Both the position numbers and the translations under genes were made by a program. Below are positions 42,901 through 51,698 of a DNA stretch of 64,000 nucleotides, in pieces. The notes below the pieces were generated by a model. The model saw nothing but the letters and a program-made list of their open reading frames with translations. It made no database searches and was not told where the DNA came from. The number at the start of each line of letters is the position of its first letter. Position 1 is the stretch's first letter. Source of the DNA: Collinsella sp. AF25-2LB. GTDB taxonomy: Bacteria > Actinomycetota > Coriobacteriia > Coriobacteriales > Coriobacteriaceae. The DNA lies in contig NZ_QRUF01000002.1 in NCBI RefSeq assembly GCF_003458415.1, positions 69,237 to 133,236 of the forward strand, read 5' to 3'.

Positions 42901-43664
42901 AGATAGCAGAGGCAATCGGCGCGGCGTTCGGAACGTTCTCGCGCATCCCCGTCCCGAAATCGGCCTGGACCGATTTCGGATCAACCCATGCGCTTGCCGC
43001 GTTTCCCCTGGTGGGCCTTGCGGAAGGCTTCCTCATGACGGCGTGGGGGCACGTGGCGAACCTGCTCGGCGTGCCCGCGACCATCGTCGCGGCTGTGCTC
43101 GTGGCGCTGCCTGTGGCGGTGACGGGAGGCATTCACCTAGACGGGCTCTGCGACACCTCCGATGCGCTTGCAAGTTGGACCCCGCGCGAGCGAAAGCTCG
43201 AGATCATGCACGACCCGCGGGCAGGCGCCTTCGGGGTCATCGGTGTTGTCATGTACCTTATTCTGCAGTTTTCCCTGTTCACCGCGCTGCCGCTTACGGC
43301 GGGGGCGTTCCTCGCGCTTCTGTGCTCGCTCGTGTTCTCCCGCGCGCTTTCGGGGCTCGCCGTAGAATGCTGGCCTGCCGCGCGGGCGGACGGCATGGCC
43401 GCGGGACTCTCGCCTGCTAAGAAGCGCGCGGCGATCGTCGTGCCGCTTTGCGCTTTCGCTGCGGCTTCGGCTGCAGGGATGGTCGCGTGCGCTCGGGCCG
43501 TCGGCGCCCTTATGGCGGTGGCGGGGCTTTTGGCGCTCGCGTGGTACCGTCATGTTGCCCTGTCCCGCTTCGGCGGGGTGACGGGGGATTTGGCCGGATG
43601 GTTTCTGCAATGGGCCGAGCTCGCGATGCTTGCCATGCTGGTGGCGGGGGGTATGCTCCTATGA
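42897..43664 (+). CDS. cobS: Adenosylcobinamide-GDP ribazoletransferase (cobalamin synthase)
   Basis: A 255-residue integral membrane protein starting at GTG (GTGA overlap with cobU). Signatures are FGTFSRIPVP, the metal-binding GGIHLDGLCDTSDAL and EIMHDPRAGAFGVIGVV, and GLSPAKKRAAIV near 180. About six membrane helices follow one another. It joins GDP-cobinamide and alpha-ribazole at the membrane. Confidence 0.94.
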   Translation: MKIAEAIGAAFGTFSRIPVPKSAWTDFGSTHALAAFPLVGLAEGFLMTAWGHVANLLGVPATIVAAVLVALPVAVTGGIHLDGLCDTSDALASWTPRERKLEIMHDPRAGAFGVIGVVMYLILQFSLFTALPLTAGAFLALLCSLVFSRALSGLAVECWPAARADGMAAGLSPAKKRAAIVVPLCAFAAASAAGMVACARAVGALMAVAGLLALAWYRHVALSRFGGVTGDLAGWFLQWAELAMLAMLVAGGMLL

Positions 43665-44662
43665 TGCTCGTGGTAGGTGGCGCGCATTCGGGGAAGAGGA
43701 CCTTCGCGCGCGAAAAGCTCGGGTTCGCGGCGGACGATTTCGTCGACGCGGCGCAGCTTGCGGAGGGCGGCGTGCCCGCGGCTTTTGCCGGCCGCGTCGC
43801 GTACCGTGCTGAGGAACTCGTACGCGCGCTCGACGCTGACCGGGCGCTCGAGCGGCTGATCGGCTTCGACGCAGTGATTCTGTCCTTGGTGGGCTCGGGG
43901 GTCGTCCCCATGCGTGCGGAAGACGCCCAATGGCGCGAGCGTGCGGGGCGCCTGGGATGCGCGCTCGCTGCGCGCGCCGACGTCGTCGTGCGCATGACGT
44001 GCGGGATTCCCCAGGTCATCAAAGGAAACCTTGCCGATGCGCCTCGAGGGACGCAGGGCGCAGGCGCGCCTTTGGAAGTCATCTTCGTGCGCCATGGTGC
44101 CACGGCGGGCACGGAAGACCATCGCTACAGCGGGGCGGGCACCGACGAGCCCCTGTCGAGCGCGGGCGAGCGCGCTTTGCGCGACCTCGCGTGCGATCGT
44201 GACGTGTTCCGTGTTATCACGAGCGGCATGGCCCGCACCGACCAGACGGCACGCATTCTCTTCCCGAACGCGGAGCTTATGGCGTGCCCCGGTCTGCGCG
44301 AGATGGATTTCGGCGACTTCGAGGGGCGAAGCGCCGCCGAGCTTAAAGAGGATGCGCGTTACCGCGTCTGGGTAGACTCCTGGTGTGAGACGCGCTGCCC
44401 GCATGGCGAGGGCAAGAGCGATTTCACCCGCCGCGTCGTCGCGGCGTTTCGGGAGGCGTGCGATTCGGAGCGCGCCCAGGGGAGTGGGCGCGCCGTCTTC
44501 GTCGTTCACGCGGGTACCGTGAAAGCGCTGCTCTCCGAGCTAGCTGTCCCGAAAATGGGATACTTCGACGTGCATACCGAGCCGGGCGGCGCATGGGCCG
44601 CCACCTGGGATGGGCGCTGCCTTCGCGACGTTCGCCCCGCTTCGGGGGGCGATGCCCGGTGA
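43661..44662 (+). CDS. cobC: Fusion of a CobU-like P-loop domain with an alpha-ribazole phosphatase (CobC)
   Basis: Encodes 333 residues, ATGA-coupled to cobS. Residues 1-~140 resemble a shortened CobU: P-loop LVVGGAHSGKRTFAREKL and the terminal MTCGIPQVIKGN, but without the conserved LATxxP/His region of the full-length cobU two genes upstream. From ~150 a histidine phosphatase domain begins (VIFVRHGATAGTEDHRYSG, VITSGMARTDQTARILFP, GLREMDFGDFEGRSAAEL, VVHAGTVKALLSEL), matching CobC, which dephosphorylates alpha-ribazole phosphate. The N-terminal half may be a degenerate or regulatory duplicate. Confidence 0.85.
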   Translation: MMLVVGGAHSGKRTFAREKLGFAADDFVDAAQLAEGGVPAAFAGRVAYRAEELVRALDADRALERLIGFDAVILSLVGSGVVPMRAEDAQWRERAGRLGCALAARADVVVRMTCGIPQVIKGNLADAPRGTQGAGAPLEVIFVRHGATAGTEDHRYSGAGTDEPLSSAGERALRDLACDRDVFRVITSGMARTDQTARILFPNAELMACPGLREMDFGDFEGRSAAELKEDARYRVWVDSWCETRCPHGEGKSDFTRRVVAAFREACDSERAQGSGRAVFVVHAGTVKALLSELAVPKMGYFDVHTEPGGAWAATWDGRCLRDVRPASGGDAR

Positions 44663-45636
44663 TGACGATTCTTGCCGTCGCCGCCGGGTTCGCGGCCGAC
44701 CTTGCCTTCGGCGACCCGCGCTGGCTTCCCCATCCCGTCGTCGCCATGGGGCACGCGATCACATGGGCCGAAGGCCGCCTGCGGGGCGCATTCCCGCAAA
44801 CGTCCGCGGGCACGCGTGCCGCAGGGCTTGTGCTCGCCGTGGCGCTTCCGCTTGCGTGTGGGCTTTTGACCTGGGGTATCCTACATCTTTGCGGCATGGT
44901 TCACTCCGGCTTGCGCTTCGTGGCCGAGGCATGGGCGAGCTATCAGATTCTCGCGACATGCGAGCTGCGCCGCCAGAGCCTGGCCGTGGCCCGCGCGTTC
45001 TCGAAGGGCGGCCTTGTCGCGGCGCGCGAAGCCGTCGGGCTCATCGTGGGACGCGACACGTCTGTTCTCGACGAGCAGGGCGTCGCGCGCGCCGCCGTGG
45101 AAACGGTGGCGGAGAACGCGAGCGACGGCGTCATCGCGCCGCTTTTCTACCTTATGATCGGGGGTGCGCCCTTGGGCATGGCGTACAAGGCGGTGAACAC
45201 GCTCGACAGCATGGTGGGCTACAAAAACGAGCGCTACATCGACTTCGGCTGCGCCTCGGCGCGCCTCGACGATGCGGTGAACTGGATTCCCTCGCGCTTA
45301 TCGGCCCTGCTCATGATCGCCGTGTGCCCGATCGTTGGGCTTGACGCGTGCGGGGCGGCGCGCATCTGGCGCCGCGACAGGCGTCGCCATGCGAGCCCCA
45401 ACTCGGCGCAGACCGAGTCAGCGTGTGCGGGCGCGCTCGGGCTGCGCCTGGCAGGACCCGCGGTGTATTTCGGCAAGCTCGTTGAGAAACCGACGATAGG
45501 CGACGCATCCCGCGAAATCGAGTGGGGCGACATCGCCCGGGCGACAAGGCTCATGCTCGCCGCGTCCGTATGCGCGCTCGTCGTCTTCGGCGCCGCGCGC
45601 GCGGCGGTCGTGCTCGCCGTGGGGGCGATGTCATGA
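44662..45636 (+). CDS. cbiB: Adenosylcobinamide-phosphate synthase
   Basis: A 324-residue membrane protein sharing one base with the previous stop. Family blocks are DLAFGDPRWLPHPVVAMGHA, ESLAVARAFS-like RQSLAVARAFSKGGLVAARE, AAVETVAENASDGVIAPLFY, YKAVNTLDSMVGYKNERY and FGCASARLDDAVNWIPSRL. It attaches the aminopropanol-phosphate arm made from L-threonine phosphate by the next gene product. Confidence 0.95.
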   Translation: MTILAVAAGFAADLAFGDPRWLPHPVVAMGHAITWAEGRLRGAFPQTSAGTRAAGLVLAVALPLACGLLTWGILHLCGMVHSGLRFVAEAWASYQILATCELRRQSLAVARAFSKGGLVAAREAVGLIVGRDTSVLDEQGVARAAVETVAENASDGVIAPLFYLMIGGAPLGMAYKAVNTLDSMVGYKNERYIDFGCASARLDDAVNWIPSRLSALLMIAVCPIVGLDACGAARIWRRDRRRHASPNSAQTESACAGALGLRLAGPAVYFGKLVEKPTIGDASREIEWGDIARATRLMLAASVCALVVFGAARAAVVLAVGAMS

Positions 45637-46856
45637 GGGAAGACCACGCTGCGTCCCGGGCTGCCGGGGGAATCCTGCGCGCCCGTACGCATGGGGGCAG
45701 TGCGCAATCGCTTGGCATCGCTTGCGAAGGGGGCGCCTCCGACTTCATCGATTTCTCGGTGAACGTGAATCCGGCAGGCCCCTCGCCGCGCGCTGTCGCC
45801 GCAGCCTGCAAGGCGCTTTCTCGAATCGACGCCTACCCCGATAGGGAAAGCCTCGCCCTTGTTCGCGCCCTAGCGCGCGCCCAGGGCATTCCCGAAGATA
45901 CTATCGTCTGCGGCGCGGGCGCGTCCGATATCATCTGGCGGCTCGCCGCGGCGGTGCGCCCGAAACGCCTCGTCGTGTGCGCGCCGACGTTCTCTGAATA
46001 TGCGGAGGCGGCATCGTACTACGGCGCATGCGTGCAGGAGTTCCCGCTCTCCGATGCGGACGACTTCGACGTGCCCGCCTCCTTCGCCCACGCGATCGAG
46101 GGGCCGGGAGACGTGGCGTACCTCTGCAATCCGAACAACCCGACGGGGCGCCTCGTCGACCCCCGCGTGATCGATGCCGCGGCTTGCCGCTGCGAGCAGA
46201 CGGGCGCGCTGCTCGTCGTGGATGAGTGCTTCCTCGGATTCGCGCCCGACGCCCGCGAAAGGAGCGTGGCCGCACGCGCCGCGTGTTCGCGCCATGTGGC
46301 CGTGCTCTCCGCGTTCACCAAGCTCTACGGAATGGCGGGGGTGCGGTTGGGATATCTGATCAGTGGAAACGCCCAACTCATCGAGGGGATTCGCCGGGCG
46401 GGGCAGGCGTGGCCCGTCTCCTCGGTCGCCGAGGCCGCGGGCATCGCCGCCCTGGAAGACGTCGAATACGTCTCGCGCACGCGCGATGTATTGGCGGGCG
46501 AGCGAGCGTGGCTTTCCCACGAGCTCTCCTCGCTCGGGCTTTCCGTCGTGCCGTCGGATGCGAACTTCCTTTTAGTCCGCACGCCGGCGAAAGACTTCCC
46601 CGAGCGCCTGTATAAACAGGGGGTTTTGGTCCGCACGTGCGACTCGTTTTCGGTACTGTCCCGTTCCTGGTGCCGCGTCGCGGTGCGCACGCGCAAGGAG
46701 AACGCCCGGCTTGTGATGGCGTTCAGTCGCGCGCTTCGGGCGGAAGGCGCATCGGGCGAAGGCGAACCCGACGAACGGGGCGGCGCTTCTTGCAGCGGCG
46801 CTATGGCGGGCGCGGATGGCCGAGGCTCGGAGAAGGAGGTCGATACCCGTGGGTAG
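45633..46856 (+). CDS. cobD: L-threonine-O-3-phosphate decarboxylase
   Basis: A 407-residue PLP enzyme of the HisC-like fold, overlapping cbiB by 4 bp. Visible features are FSVNVNPAGPSPRAVAAACK, DTIVCGAGASDIIWRLAAAV, LCNPNNPTGRL, the Asp in LLVVDECFLGF and the Schiff-base Lys in VLSAFTKLYGMAGVRLGYL. It supplies (R)-1-amino-2-propanol O-phosphate. The last ~40 residues (EGASGEGEPDERGGASCSG and following) are a low-complexity extension beyond typical CobD. Confidence 0.93.
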   Translation: MREDHAASRAAGGILRARTHGGSAQSLGIACEGGASDFIDFSVNVNPAGPSPRAVAAACKALSRIDAYPDRESLALVRALARAQGIPEDTIVCGAGASDIIWRLAAAVRPKRLVVCAPTFSEYAEAASYYGACVQEFPLSDADDFDVPASFAHAIEGPGDVAYLCNPNNPTGRLVDPRVIDAAACRCEQTGALLVVDECFLGFAPDARERSVAARAACSRHVAVLSAFTKLYGMAGVRLGYLISGNAQLIEGIRRAGQAWPVSSVAEAAGIAALEDVEYVSRTRDVLAGERAWLSHELSSLGLSVVPSDANFLLVRTPAKDFPERLYKQGVLVRTCDSFSVLSRSWCRVAVRTRKENARLVMAFSRALRAEGASGEGEPDERGGASCSGAMAGADGRGSEKEVDTRG

Positions 46857-48348
46857 GGCGAAGCCCATCATGATCCAGGGCACCATGTCGAACGCGGGGA
46901 AGAGCCTGCTTGCGGCGGGGCTGTGCCGTGCGCTTTCGCAGGACGGCCTGCGCGTGGCTCCCTTCAAGAGCCAGAACATGGCGCTCAACAGCGGTGTCAC
47001 GGCCGACGGGCTCGAGATGGGGCGCGCCCAGATCATGCAGGCCGAGGCGTGCGGCATCGCGCCCGACGTGCGCATGAACCCCATCCTGCTCAAGCCCGAA
47101 AGCGACCACCGAAGCCAGCTCATCGTGGCCGGCAAGGCGCAGGGAGCCTTTGCTGCGAGGGACTACTTCGCGCGAAAGAAGGCGCTCATGCCGCAGATTT
47201 TGGAGGCGTTCGATTCGCTCGCGGAGGAAAACGACGTCATCGTCATCGAGGGCGCCGGCAGCCCCGTCGAAATCAACCTTGCCGAAAACGACATCGTCAA
47301 CATGGGGCTCGCGCGCGCCGTGTCCTCCCCCGTGCTGCTCGCGGGCGACATCGACCCAGGCGGGGTGTTTGCCCAGCTCTACGGTACGGTCGCGCTCCTT
47401 GCGCCCGAGGACCGCGCGCTTTTGCGGGGGCTTGTGGTGAACAAGTTCCGCGGCGATGTGGAAATCCTGCGCCCGGGTTTGGCCCCGCTCGAGAAGATGT
47501 GCGGGGTTCCCGTCGTGGGGGTCGTGCCGTATCTTAAGCTCGACCTGGACGACGAGGACTCGCTTGCGCCGCGCCTATCTGCCCGCGAGGCGCGCGGCGT
47601 CATCGACGTCGCCGTCGTGCGCCTTCCGCACCTGTCGAACTTCACCGACTTCGACCCGCTTTCGCGCGTGCCCGGCGTGGGCGTGCGCTACGTTTCCTCG
47701 ACGACCGATCTGGGCCGGCCCGACCTTGTGGTGCTCCCCGGCTCGAAGACCACGCTTGACGACGCGCGCTGGCTTGCGGCTAGCGGCATCGGAGCCTGTG
47801 TACGCGCGCTTTCGGGCGCGGGCACGCCGGTGCTCGGCATATGCGGAGGCTACCAGCTTTTGGGAGACGAGCTTTCCGACCCGCACGGCAGGGAAGGCGT
47901 TGGCACCGCGCGCGGGCTCGGGCTCATCCCTGCAAGTACGGTGTTCAAGGAAGAAAAGCACCTCGCCCAGTCGGAGCTGCGCATCACGGGTGCCCAAGGC
48001 GCGTTCTCGGTGTGGAACGGCATGACGGCGCGCGGGTACGAGATTCACGACGGCGAAACGACCGTCTCCTGCGCCCCTGCGGGCACGATTGGCGGCAAAC
48101 CAGAAGGCGCGGCCTGCGGAAACGTGTTCGGAACCTATCTCCACGGCCTGTTCGACGAACCGGGGGTGGCACTCGCCCTCGCGCGCTCGCTCGCGCGCAT
48201 GCGCGGCCTGCCCGAGAGCGTCGTGGGTGCTGAGGGCGCGGTGTCCGCGGCCGATCACCGTGCGCGCGAGTTCGACCGCCTGGCCGACTCCGTGCGCGGG
48301 GCGCTCGACATGGAGTATGTCTACCGCATTATCGAGGAGGGCGTATGA
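46849..48348 (+). CDS. cbiP: Cobyric acid synthase
   Basis: Encodes 499 residues. GTG 46849 is chosen because AAGGAGG lies 9 bases upstream; an in-frame ATG 11 codons earlier would give an unrelated Arg-rich leader. The ATPase domain shows IMIQGTMSNAGKSLLAAGLC, FKSQNMALNSGVTADGLEMG and VIEGAGSPVEINL. The glutamine amidotransferase domain has VVLPGSKTTLDDARWL, nucleophile Cys in LGICGGYQLLG, and His in GTYLHGLFDE. It amidates the b, d, e and g carboxylates. Confidence 0.95.
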   Translation: MGRAKPIMIQGTMSNAGKSLLAAGLCRALSQDGLRVAPFKSQNMALNSGVTADGLEMGRAQIMQAEACGIAPDVRMNPILLKPESDHRSQLIVAGKAQGAFAARDYFARKKALMPQILEAFDSLAEENDVIVIEGAGSPVEINLAENDIVNMGLARAVSSPVLLAGDIDPGGVFAQLYGTVALLAPEDRALLRGLVVNKFRGDVEILRPGLAPLEKMCGVPVVGVVPYLKLDLDDEDSLAPRLSAREARGVIDVAVVRLPHLSNFTDFDPLSRVPGVGVRYVSSTTDLGRPDLVVLPGSKTTLDDARWLAASGIGACVRALSGAGTPVLGICGGYQLLGDELSDPHGREGVGTARGLGLIPASTVFKEEKHLAQSELRITGAQGAFSVWNGMTARGYEIHDGETTVSCAPAGTIGGKPEGAACGNVFGTYLHGLFDEPGVALALARSLARMRGLPESVVGAEGAVSAADHRAREFDRLADSVRGALDMEYVYRIIEEGV

Positions 48349-48860
48349 TCCACGTGTATCATGGCGACGGCAAAGGCAAGACCACGGCGGCGATGGGCCT
48401 CGCCCTTCGCATGCTCGCCGCGGGCCGCCGCGTCGTCGTCGTGCAGTTCCTGAAAGACGGCGAAAGCGGGGAGGTGCGCCTGCTCGCCGAGCATTTCGGC
48501 GTGCCCGTGTTCGCGGGGAAGGCGTCGGACAAGTTTACCTGGTCCATGACGTCGGAAGAACTTGTCGCGACGCGCGAGCTGCACGATGGGAACCTCGCTT
48601 CCGCGCTCGCCGAGCTCGAGGGCGCGCAGGAGGGGCTGCTCGTGCTCGACGAGGCGCTCGACGCACTTTCGAAGGGGCTTGTCGACGAGGCACTCGTGGA
48701 CCGCGCGCTCGATATGTCCGCGCGCGGCATCGAAGTGGCGCTCACCGGGCGCGCACCTTCCCGCAAGATCGTGGACAAGGCCGACTACATAACCGAGATG
48801 CGGTGCGAGAAACACCCCTACGCTCAGGGGATATGTGCAAGGGAAGGAGTGGAGTACTAG
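48345..48860 (+). CDS. cobO: Cob(I)yrinic acid a,c-diamide adenosyltransferase (BtuR/CobO type)
   Basis: A 171-residue P-loop protein, ATGA-coupled to cbiP. It has VYHGDGKGKTTAAMGLALRM with Walker A, RVVVVQFLKDGESGEV, the segment GLLVLDEALDALSKGLV and VALTGRAPSRKIVDKADYI. It transfers the 5'-deoxyadenosyl group to cobalt. An ABC of corrinoid reduction is not encoded nearby. Confidence 0.93.
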   Translation: MIHVYHGDGKGKTTAAMGLALRMLAAGRRVVVVQFLKDGESGEVRLLAEHFGVPVFAGKASDKFTWSMTSEELVATRELHDGNLASALAELEGAQEGLLVLDEALDALSKGLVDEALVDRALDMSARGIEVALTGRAPSRKIVDKADYITEMRCEKHPYAQGICAREGVEY

Positions 48861-49502
48861 ATGGATTCCAAGGAGATGGCGCCCGGCGACATCGAGCGGC
48901 GCAGCTTCGAGATCATCACCGAAGAGCTCGGCGGCCGGACGTTCCCGCCGCTCGAAGAGCCTGTCGTGAAGCGCGTCATCCACACCACTGCCGACTTCTC
49001 GTACGCCGATTCACTCGTGTTCACCCATGACGCCGCGCACTGTGCGCTCGACGCACTACGCGCAGGGGCCACGGTGCTCACCGACACGAACATGGCGCTC
49101 GCAGGCATAAGCAAGCCCGCGCTCGCGAAGCTCGGCTGCAAGGCCGTGTGCTACATGGCCGACCCTGATGTCGCCTCGGCTGCGCGCGCCGCGGGCACGA
49201 CTCGCGCCGTTGCGAGCATGGACAAAGCTTGCGGCATCGAGGGTCCGTTCATCGTGGCCGTCGGCAACGCTCCCACAGCACTTCTGCGCCTCGCCGAGCT
49301 CATGGACGCGGGGAAGATCGCGCCCGCGCTCGTCGTTGGGGTGCCGGTCGGGTTTGTGAACGTGGTCGAGGCGAAAGAGGAGCTACTCGCGCGACGCGTG
49401 CCGGCCATCGTCGCGAGGGGTCGCAAGGGCGGCTCGACCGTGGCGGCCGCCATTATGAACGCGCTGCTCTACCAGATCACGCGCCCAGGCGGCCCGAAGT
49501 GA
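48861..49502 (+). CDS. cbiC: Cobalt-precorrin-8 methylmutase
   Basis: A 213-residue protein starting directly after the cobO stop. The catalytic His is in VKRVIHTTADFSYADSLVF, followed by ATVLTDTNMALAGI, AVGNAPTALLRLAELMD, VGVPVGFVNVVEAKEEL and GRKGGSTVAAAIMNALLYQI. It moves the C11 methyl to C12, giving cobyrinate. Confidence 0.95.
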   Translation: MDSKEMAPGDIERRSFEIITEELGGRTFPPLEEPVVKRVIHTTADFSYADSLVFTHDAAHCALDALRAGATVLTDTNMALAGISKPALAKLGCKAVCYMADPDVASAARAAGTTRAVASMDKACGIEGPFIVAVGNAPTALLRLAELMDAGKIAPALVVGVPVGFVNVVEAKEELLARRVPAIVARGRKGGSTVAAAIMNALLYQITRPGGPK

Positions 49503-50272
49503 CGGCGCCCGCATCCGCGCCGGCGCTGCGCATCTTCGCCGGCACCACCGAGGGCCGCCTTCTGTGCGAATGGGCGAGCGGGGCGGGCATCCCCGCCCGT
49601 GCCTACGCGGCAACCGAGTACGGAGGCGAGCTTTTGGGCGAGCTTCCGGGCATCGAGGTGCATGCGGGCAGGCTCGACGAGGCCGACATGGAGCGCGAGC
49701 TTTCCGGCGCGCGCATCGTCGTCGACGCCACGCACCCCTTCGCTACGCTCGCAAGCGGCAACATCCGGGCCGCTTCGCTCGCTGTGGGTGCACGATGCCT
49801 GCGCCTTGCGCGCCCGGTCGAGGCGCTGCCCAAAGGCGTCGTGTCGGTCGCGTCGATCGCCTGTGCGGCGCGCTTTCTCTCCGAGAACCCGGGTCGCGCG
49901 CTTCTCACGACGGGGAGCAAGGAGCTTGCTCCCTACACACGCGTTGCCGATTTCGCGGAGCGCTTCTTCGTGCGTGTGCTCCCGCTGCCCGGTGCTATAA
50001 CGAAGTGCATCGACGCGGGGTTCTCGCCGTCGCACGTCATCGGCATGCAGGGGCCCTTCACCCGCGAGCTCAACGAGGCGATGCTTCGGCAGGTGGGCGC
50101 CCAGTGGCTTGTGACCAAGGACTCGGGAACCGTAGGCGGCACGGCCGAGAAGATCGCCTCCGCGCGCGGCGTGGGAGCGCACTGTATCGTGGTCGCCCGT
50201 CCCGCCGAGGGAGGCGGAGCCCTTTCGCTTCGGGAAGTGGAAGACGCGCTCTTACGGGAGCTCGCGCGCTAG
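49499..50272 (+). CDS. cbiJ: Cobalt-precorrin-6A reductase
   Basis: Encodes 257 residues from a GTG start (GTGA overlap with cbiC). Features are LRIFAGTTEGRLLCEWA with the NAD(P)H-binding loop, ARIVVDATHPFATLASGNIR, RALLTTGSKELAPY, RVLPLPGAITKCIDAG, HVIGMQGPFTRELNEAML and LVTKDSGTVGGTAEKI. It is the last gene of the biosynthetic operon; only an IS21 scrap follows. Confidence 0.93.
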   Translation: MTAPASAPALRIFAGTTEGRLLCEWASGAGIPARAYAATEYGGELLGELPGIEVHAGRLDEADMERELSGARIVVDATHPFATLASGNIRAASLAVGARCLRLARPVEALPKGVVSVASIACAARFLSENPGRALLTTGSKELAPYTRVADFAERFFVRVLPLPGAITKCIDAGFSPSHVIGMQGPFTRELNEAMLRQVGAQWLVTKDSGTVGGTAEKIASARGVGAHCIVVARPAEGGGALSLREVEDALLRELAR

Positions 50273-50300
50273 GCGCTCGCCACGCCTGCGCGCCCTCTCG

Positions 50301-50414
50301 CCCGCGAGGAGGAGCGCCCCGAGCAAGCTCGACCCGTACAAGCCCGTCATCCGCCAAAAGCTCGAGGACGACGCCCGGAACCGGCGCAAGCAGCCCTTCA
50401 ATAAGTTGCGGTGA
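50301..50414 (+). pseudogene. Remnant of an IS21-family transposase (IstA internal fragment)
   Basis: An open segment without a start codon encodes ARRSAPSKLDPYKPVI followed by RQKLEDDARNRRKQP. This matches the IstA region SKLDPYKxxIDxxLEDDxxxRRKQRHTAKR. The frame stops at TGA inside the adjoining palindrome. It marks the right edge of the cobalamin island. The family call is from memory of the motif. Confidence 0.65.
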
Positions 50415-50468
50415 AATAGTGTCTGTTTTTGCTGCTAGATAGCATATTCAGTCCCTAATTCACCGCAA
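50406..50468. repeat. TTGCGGTGAAAT palindrome, copy 2
   Basis: The arm TTGCGGTGAAATAGTGTCTG and its imperfect complement CAGTCCCTAATTCACCGCAA flank a 23-base spacer. The right arm differs from that of copy 1 (19606-19625) at one of 20 bases, and spacer length is equal. It sits at the junction of the IS21 scrap and the MacAB-like operon. Confidence 0.75.
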
Positions 50469-50483
50469 CTTGTTGGTGGTGAC

Positions 50484-51698
50484 TTACTGGTAGCGTAGGC
50501 ACTCCACCGGGTTGAGCTTTGCCGCGCGTCGAGCGGGGTAGAAGCCAAAGATTACGCCGATGCCGACGGAGACGGCGAAGGCCAGCAGCACCGTGGCGAT
50601 TGAAAAACTCGGTGTGATTTGCCCGCTGGCACCGAGCTCGCCAAGAATCCCGGATCCGGAGGCAAACATCGCAAGAGCCCAGGCCAGCAGATAGCCAATC
50701 AGGACACCCAACAGTCCGCCGGTGACGCACAGCGCCGAGGACTCGGCCAAAAACTGGGCGGTAATATCGCGACGACTGGCGCCCAGAGCGCGGCGGATGC
50801 CGATCTCGCGGATGCGCTCAGTCACGTTGGTGAGCATCATATTCATAATGCCGATACCGCCGACAAGCAGCGAGATGCTGGCGACAGCACCCATGATGAG
50901 CGAGAACGCGCCCATAAAGGAGTTGAGTGCATCGATGGCGCTTTTCATGGATGTCGCCGATACACTGTCGTACTCATCCTCCTCCGCGATGCCCTTTATC
51001 GCGTGCACCTTGGACTCGATGGTCTTGCAGAGCTCATCCATGTCCGTGCCCTCGGCGGCAAGTGCCGTCACGCTGGGGAATGAAGGATTCTCGTCACCAA
51101 ACAGGCCGGAGATGGTTTCGCGTGGCATATACAGCGTGAGCGAGCCCATGGAGTCGCTGCCACCATCTATCACGCCTACAATCTGCACCTCGCCGTTGGA
51201 CACCTTGATGGTTTTCCCCAGCGCATCCTGTTCGTTGCCGTAAAGCTGATCGGCGCCGTTGCGGCTGATGAGCGCCACGCGCGAGCCTGACTGGGACTCG
51301 GCCTGGGAATAGGTGCGCCCCGCAACGAGCTTGCTGGCCCCCACGGCGTCTAGCATGTCGCTATCGACACCTTGTGCCATGACGGTATAGCTTTTATCGC
51401 CGGTCTTGTACTCGGTATACGCGCTGTCGACAATGCCGATCTGCTCTATCTGCGGCACCAGTTTTTGAAGCTTCTCGATGTCCGACTCGGTGAGTTCTTG
51501 CGACGAATAGATTTGCACCATGCGTGCCGCATTGAGACCCAGACTGTTGACCAGGCTGTTTTGGATGCCGCCGATGAGCGAAGTCATGGCGATTACCGAG
51601 GCGATGCCGATGACAATGCCCAGGATGGTGAGCAGGCTGCGCCCCTTGTTGGCTTCGAGCGAGTGAAGGGCTTCCTGGATGAGATCGCGGGCGCTCAT
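50484..51698 (-). CDS. MacB-type ABC transporter permease (FtsX family)
   Basis: A 404-residue protein with one N-terminal membrane helix (about 20-45, LLTILGIVIGIASVIAMTSL), a ~220-residue extracytoplasmic MacB-PCD domain (about 45-270) and three C-terminal helices. Family blocks include SLLVGGIGIMNMMLTNVTER, EIGIRRALGASRRDI and FYPARRAAKLNPVECLRYQ at the end. With the next two genes it forms a tripartite exporter for peptides, antibiotics or lipids. The start overlaps the ATPase end by 4 bp. Confidence 0.93.
   Translation of the reverse strand: MSARDLIQEALHSLEANKGRSLLTILGIVIGIASVIAMTSLIGGIQNSLVNSLGLNAARMVQIYSSQELTESDIEKLQKLVPQIEQIGIVDSAYTEYKTGDKSYTVMAQGVDSDMLDAVGASKLVAGRTYSQAESQSGSRVALISRNGADQLYGNEQDALGKTIKVSNGEVQIVGVIDGGSDSMGSLTLYMPRETISGLFGDENPSFPSVTALAAEGTDMDELCKTIESKVHAIKGIAEEDEYDSVSATSMKSAIDALNSFMGAFSLIMGAVASISLLVGGIGIMNMMLTNVTERIREIGIRRALGASRRDITAQFLAESSALCVTGGLLGVLIGYLLAWALAMFASGSGILGELGASGQITPSFSIATVLLAFAVSVGIGVIFGFYPARRAAKLNPVECLRYQ

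Larger units (their letters stand above)
28312..50414. other. Cobalamin biosynthesis and uptake island bounded by IS remnants
   Basis: Two divergent arms around a riboswitch-containing centre. By eye the DNA is richer in GCG and CGC than flanking housekeeping genes. The ends coincide with an IS3 scrap and an IS21 scrap, and no integrase or intact IS is present. This suggests acquisition or rearrangement in the past followed by decay of the mobile parts. Confidence 0.6.
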
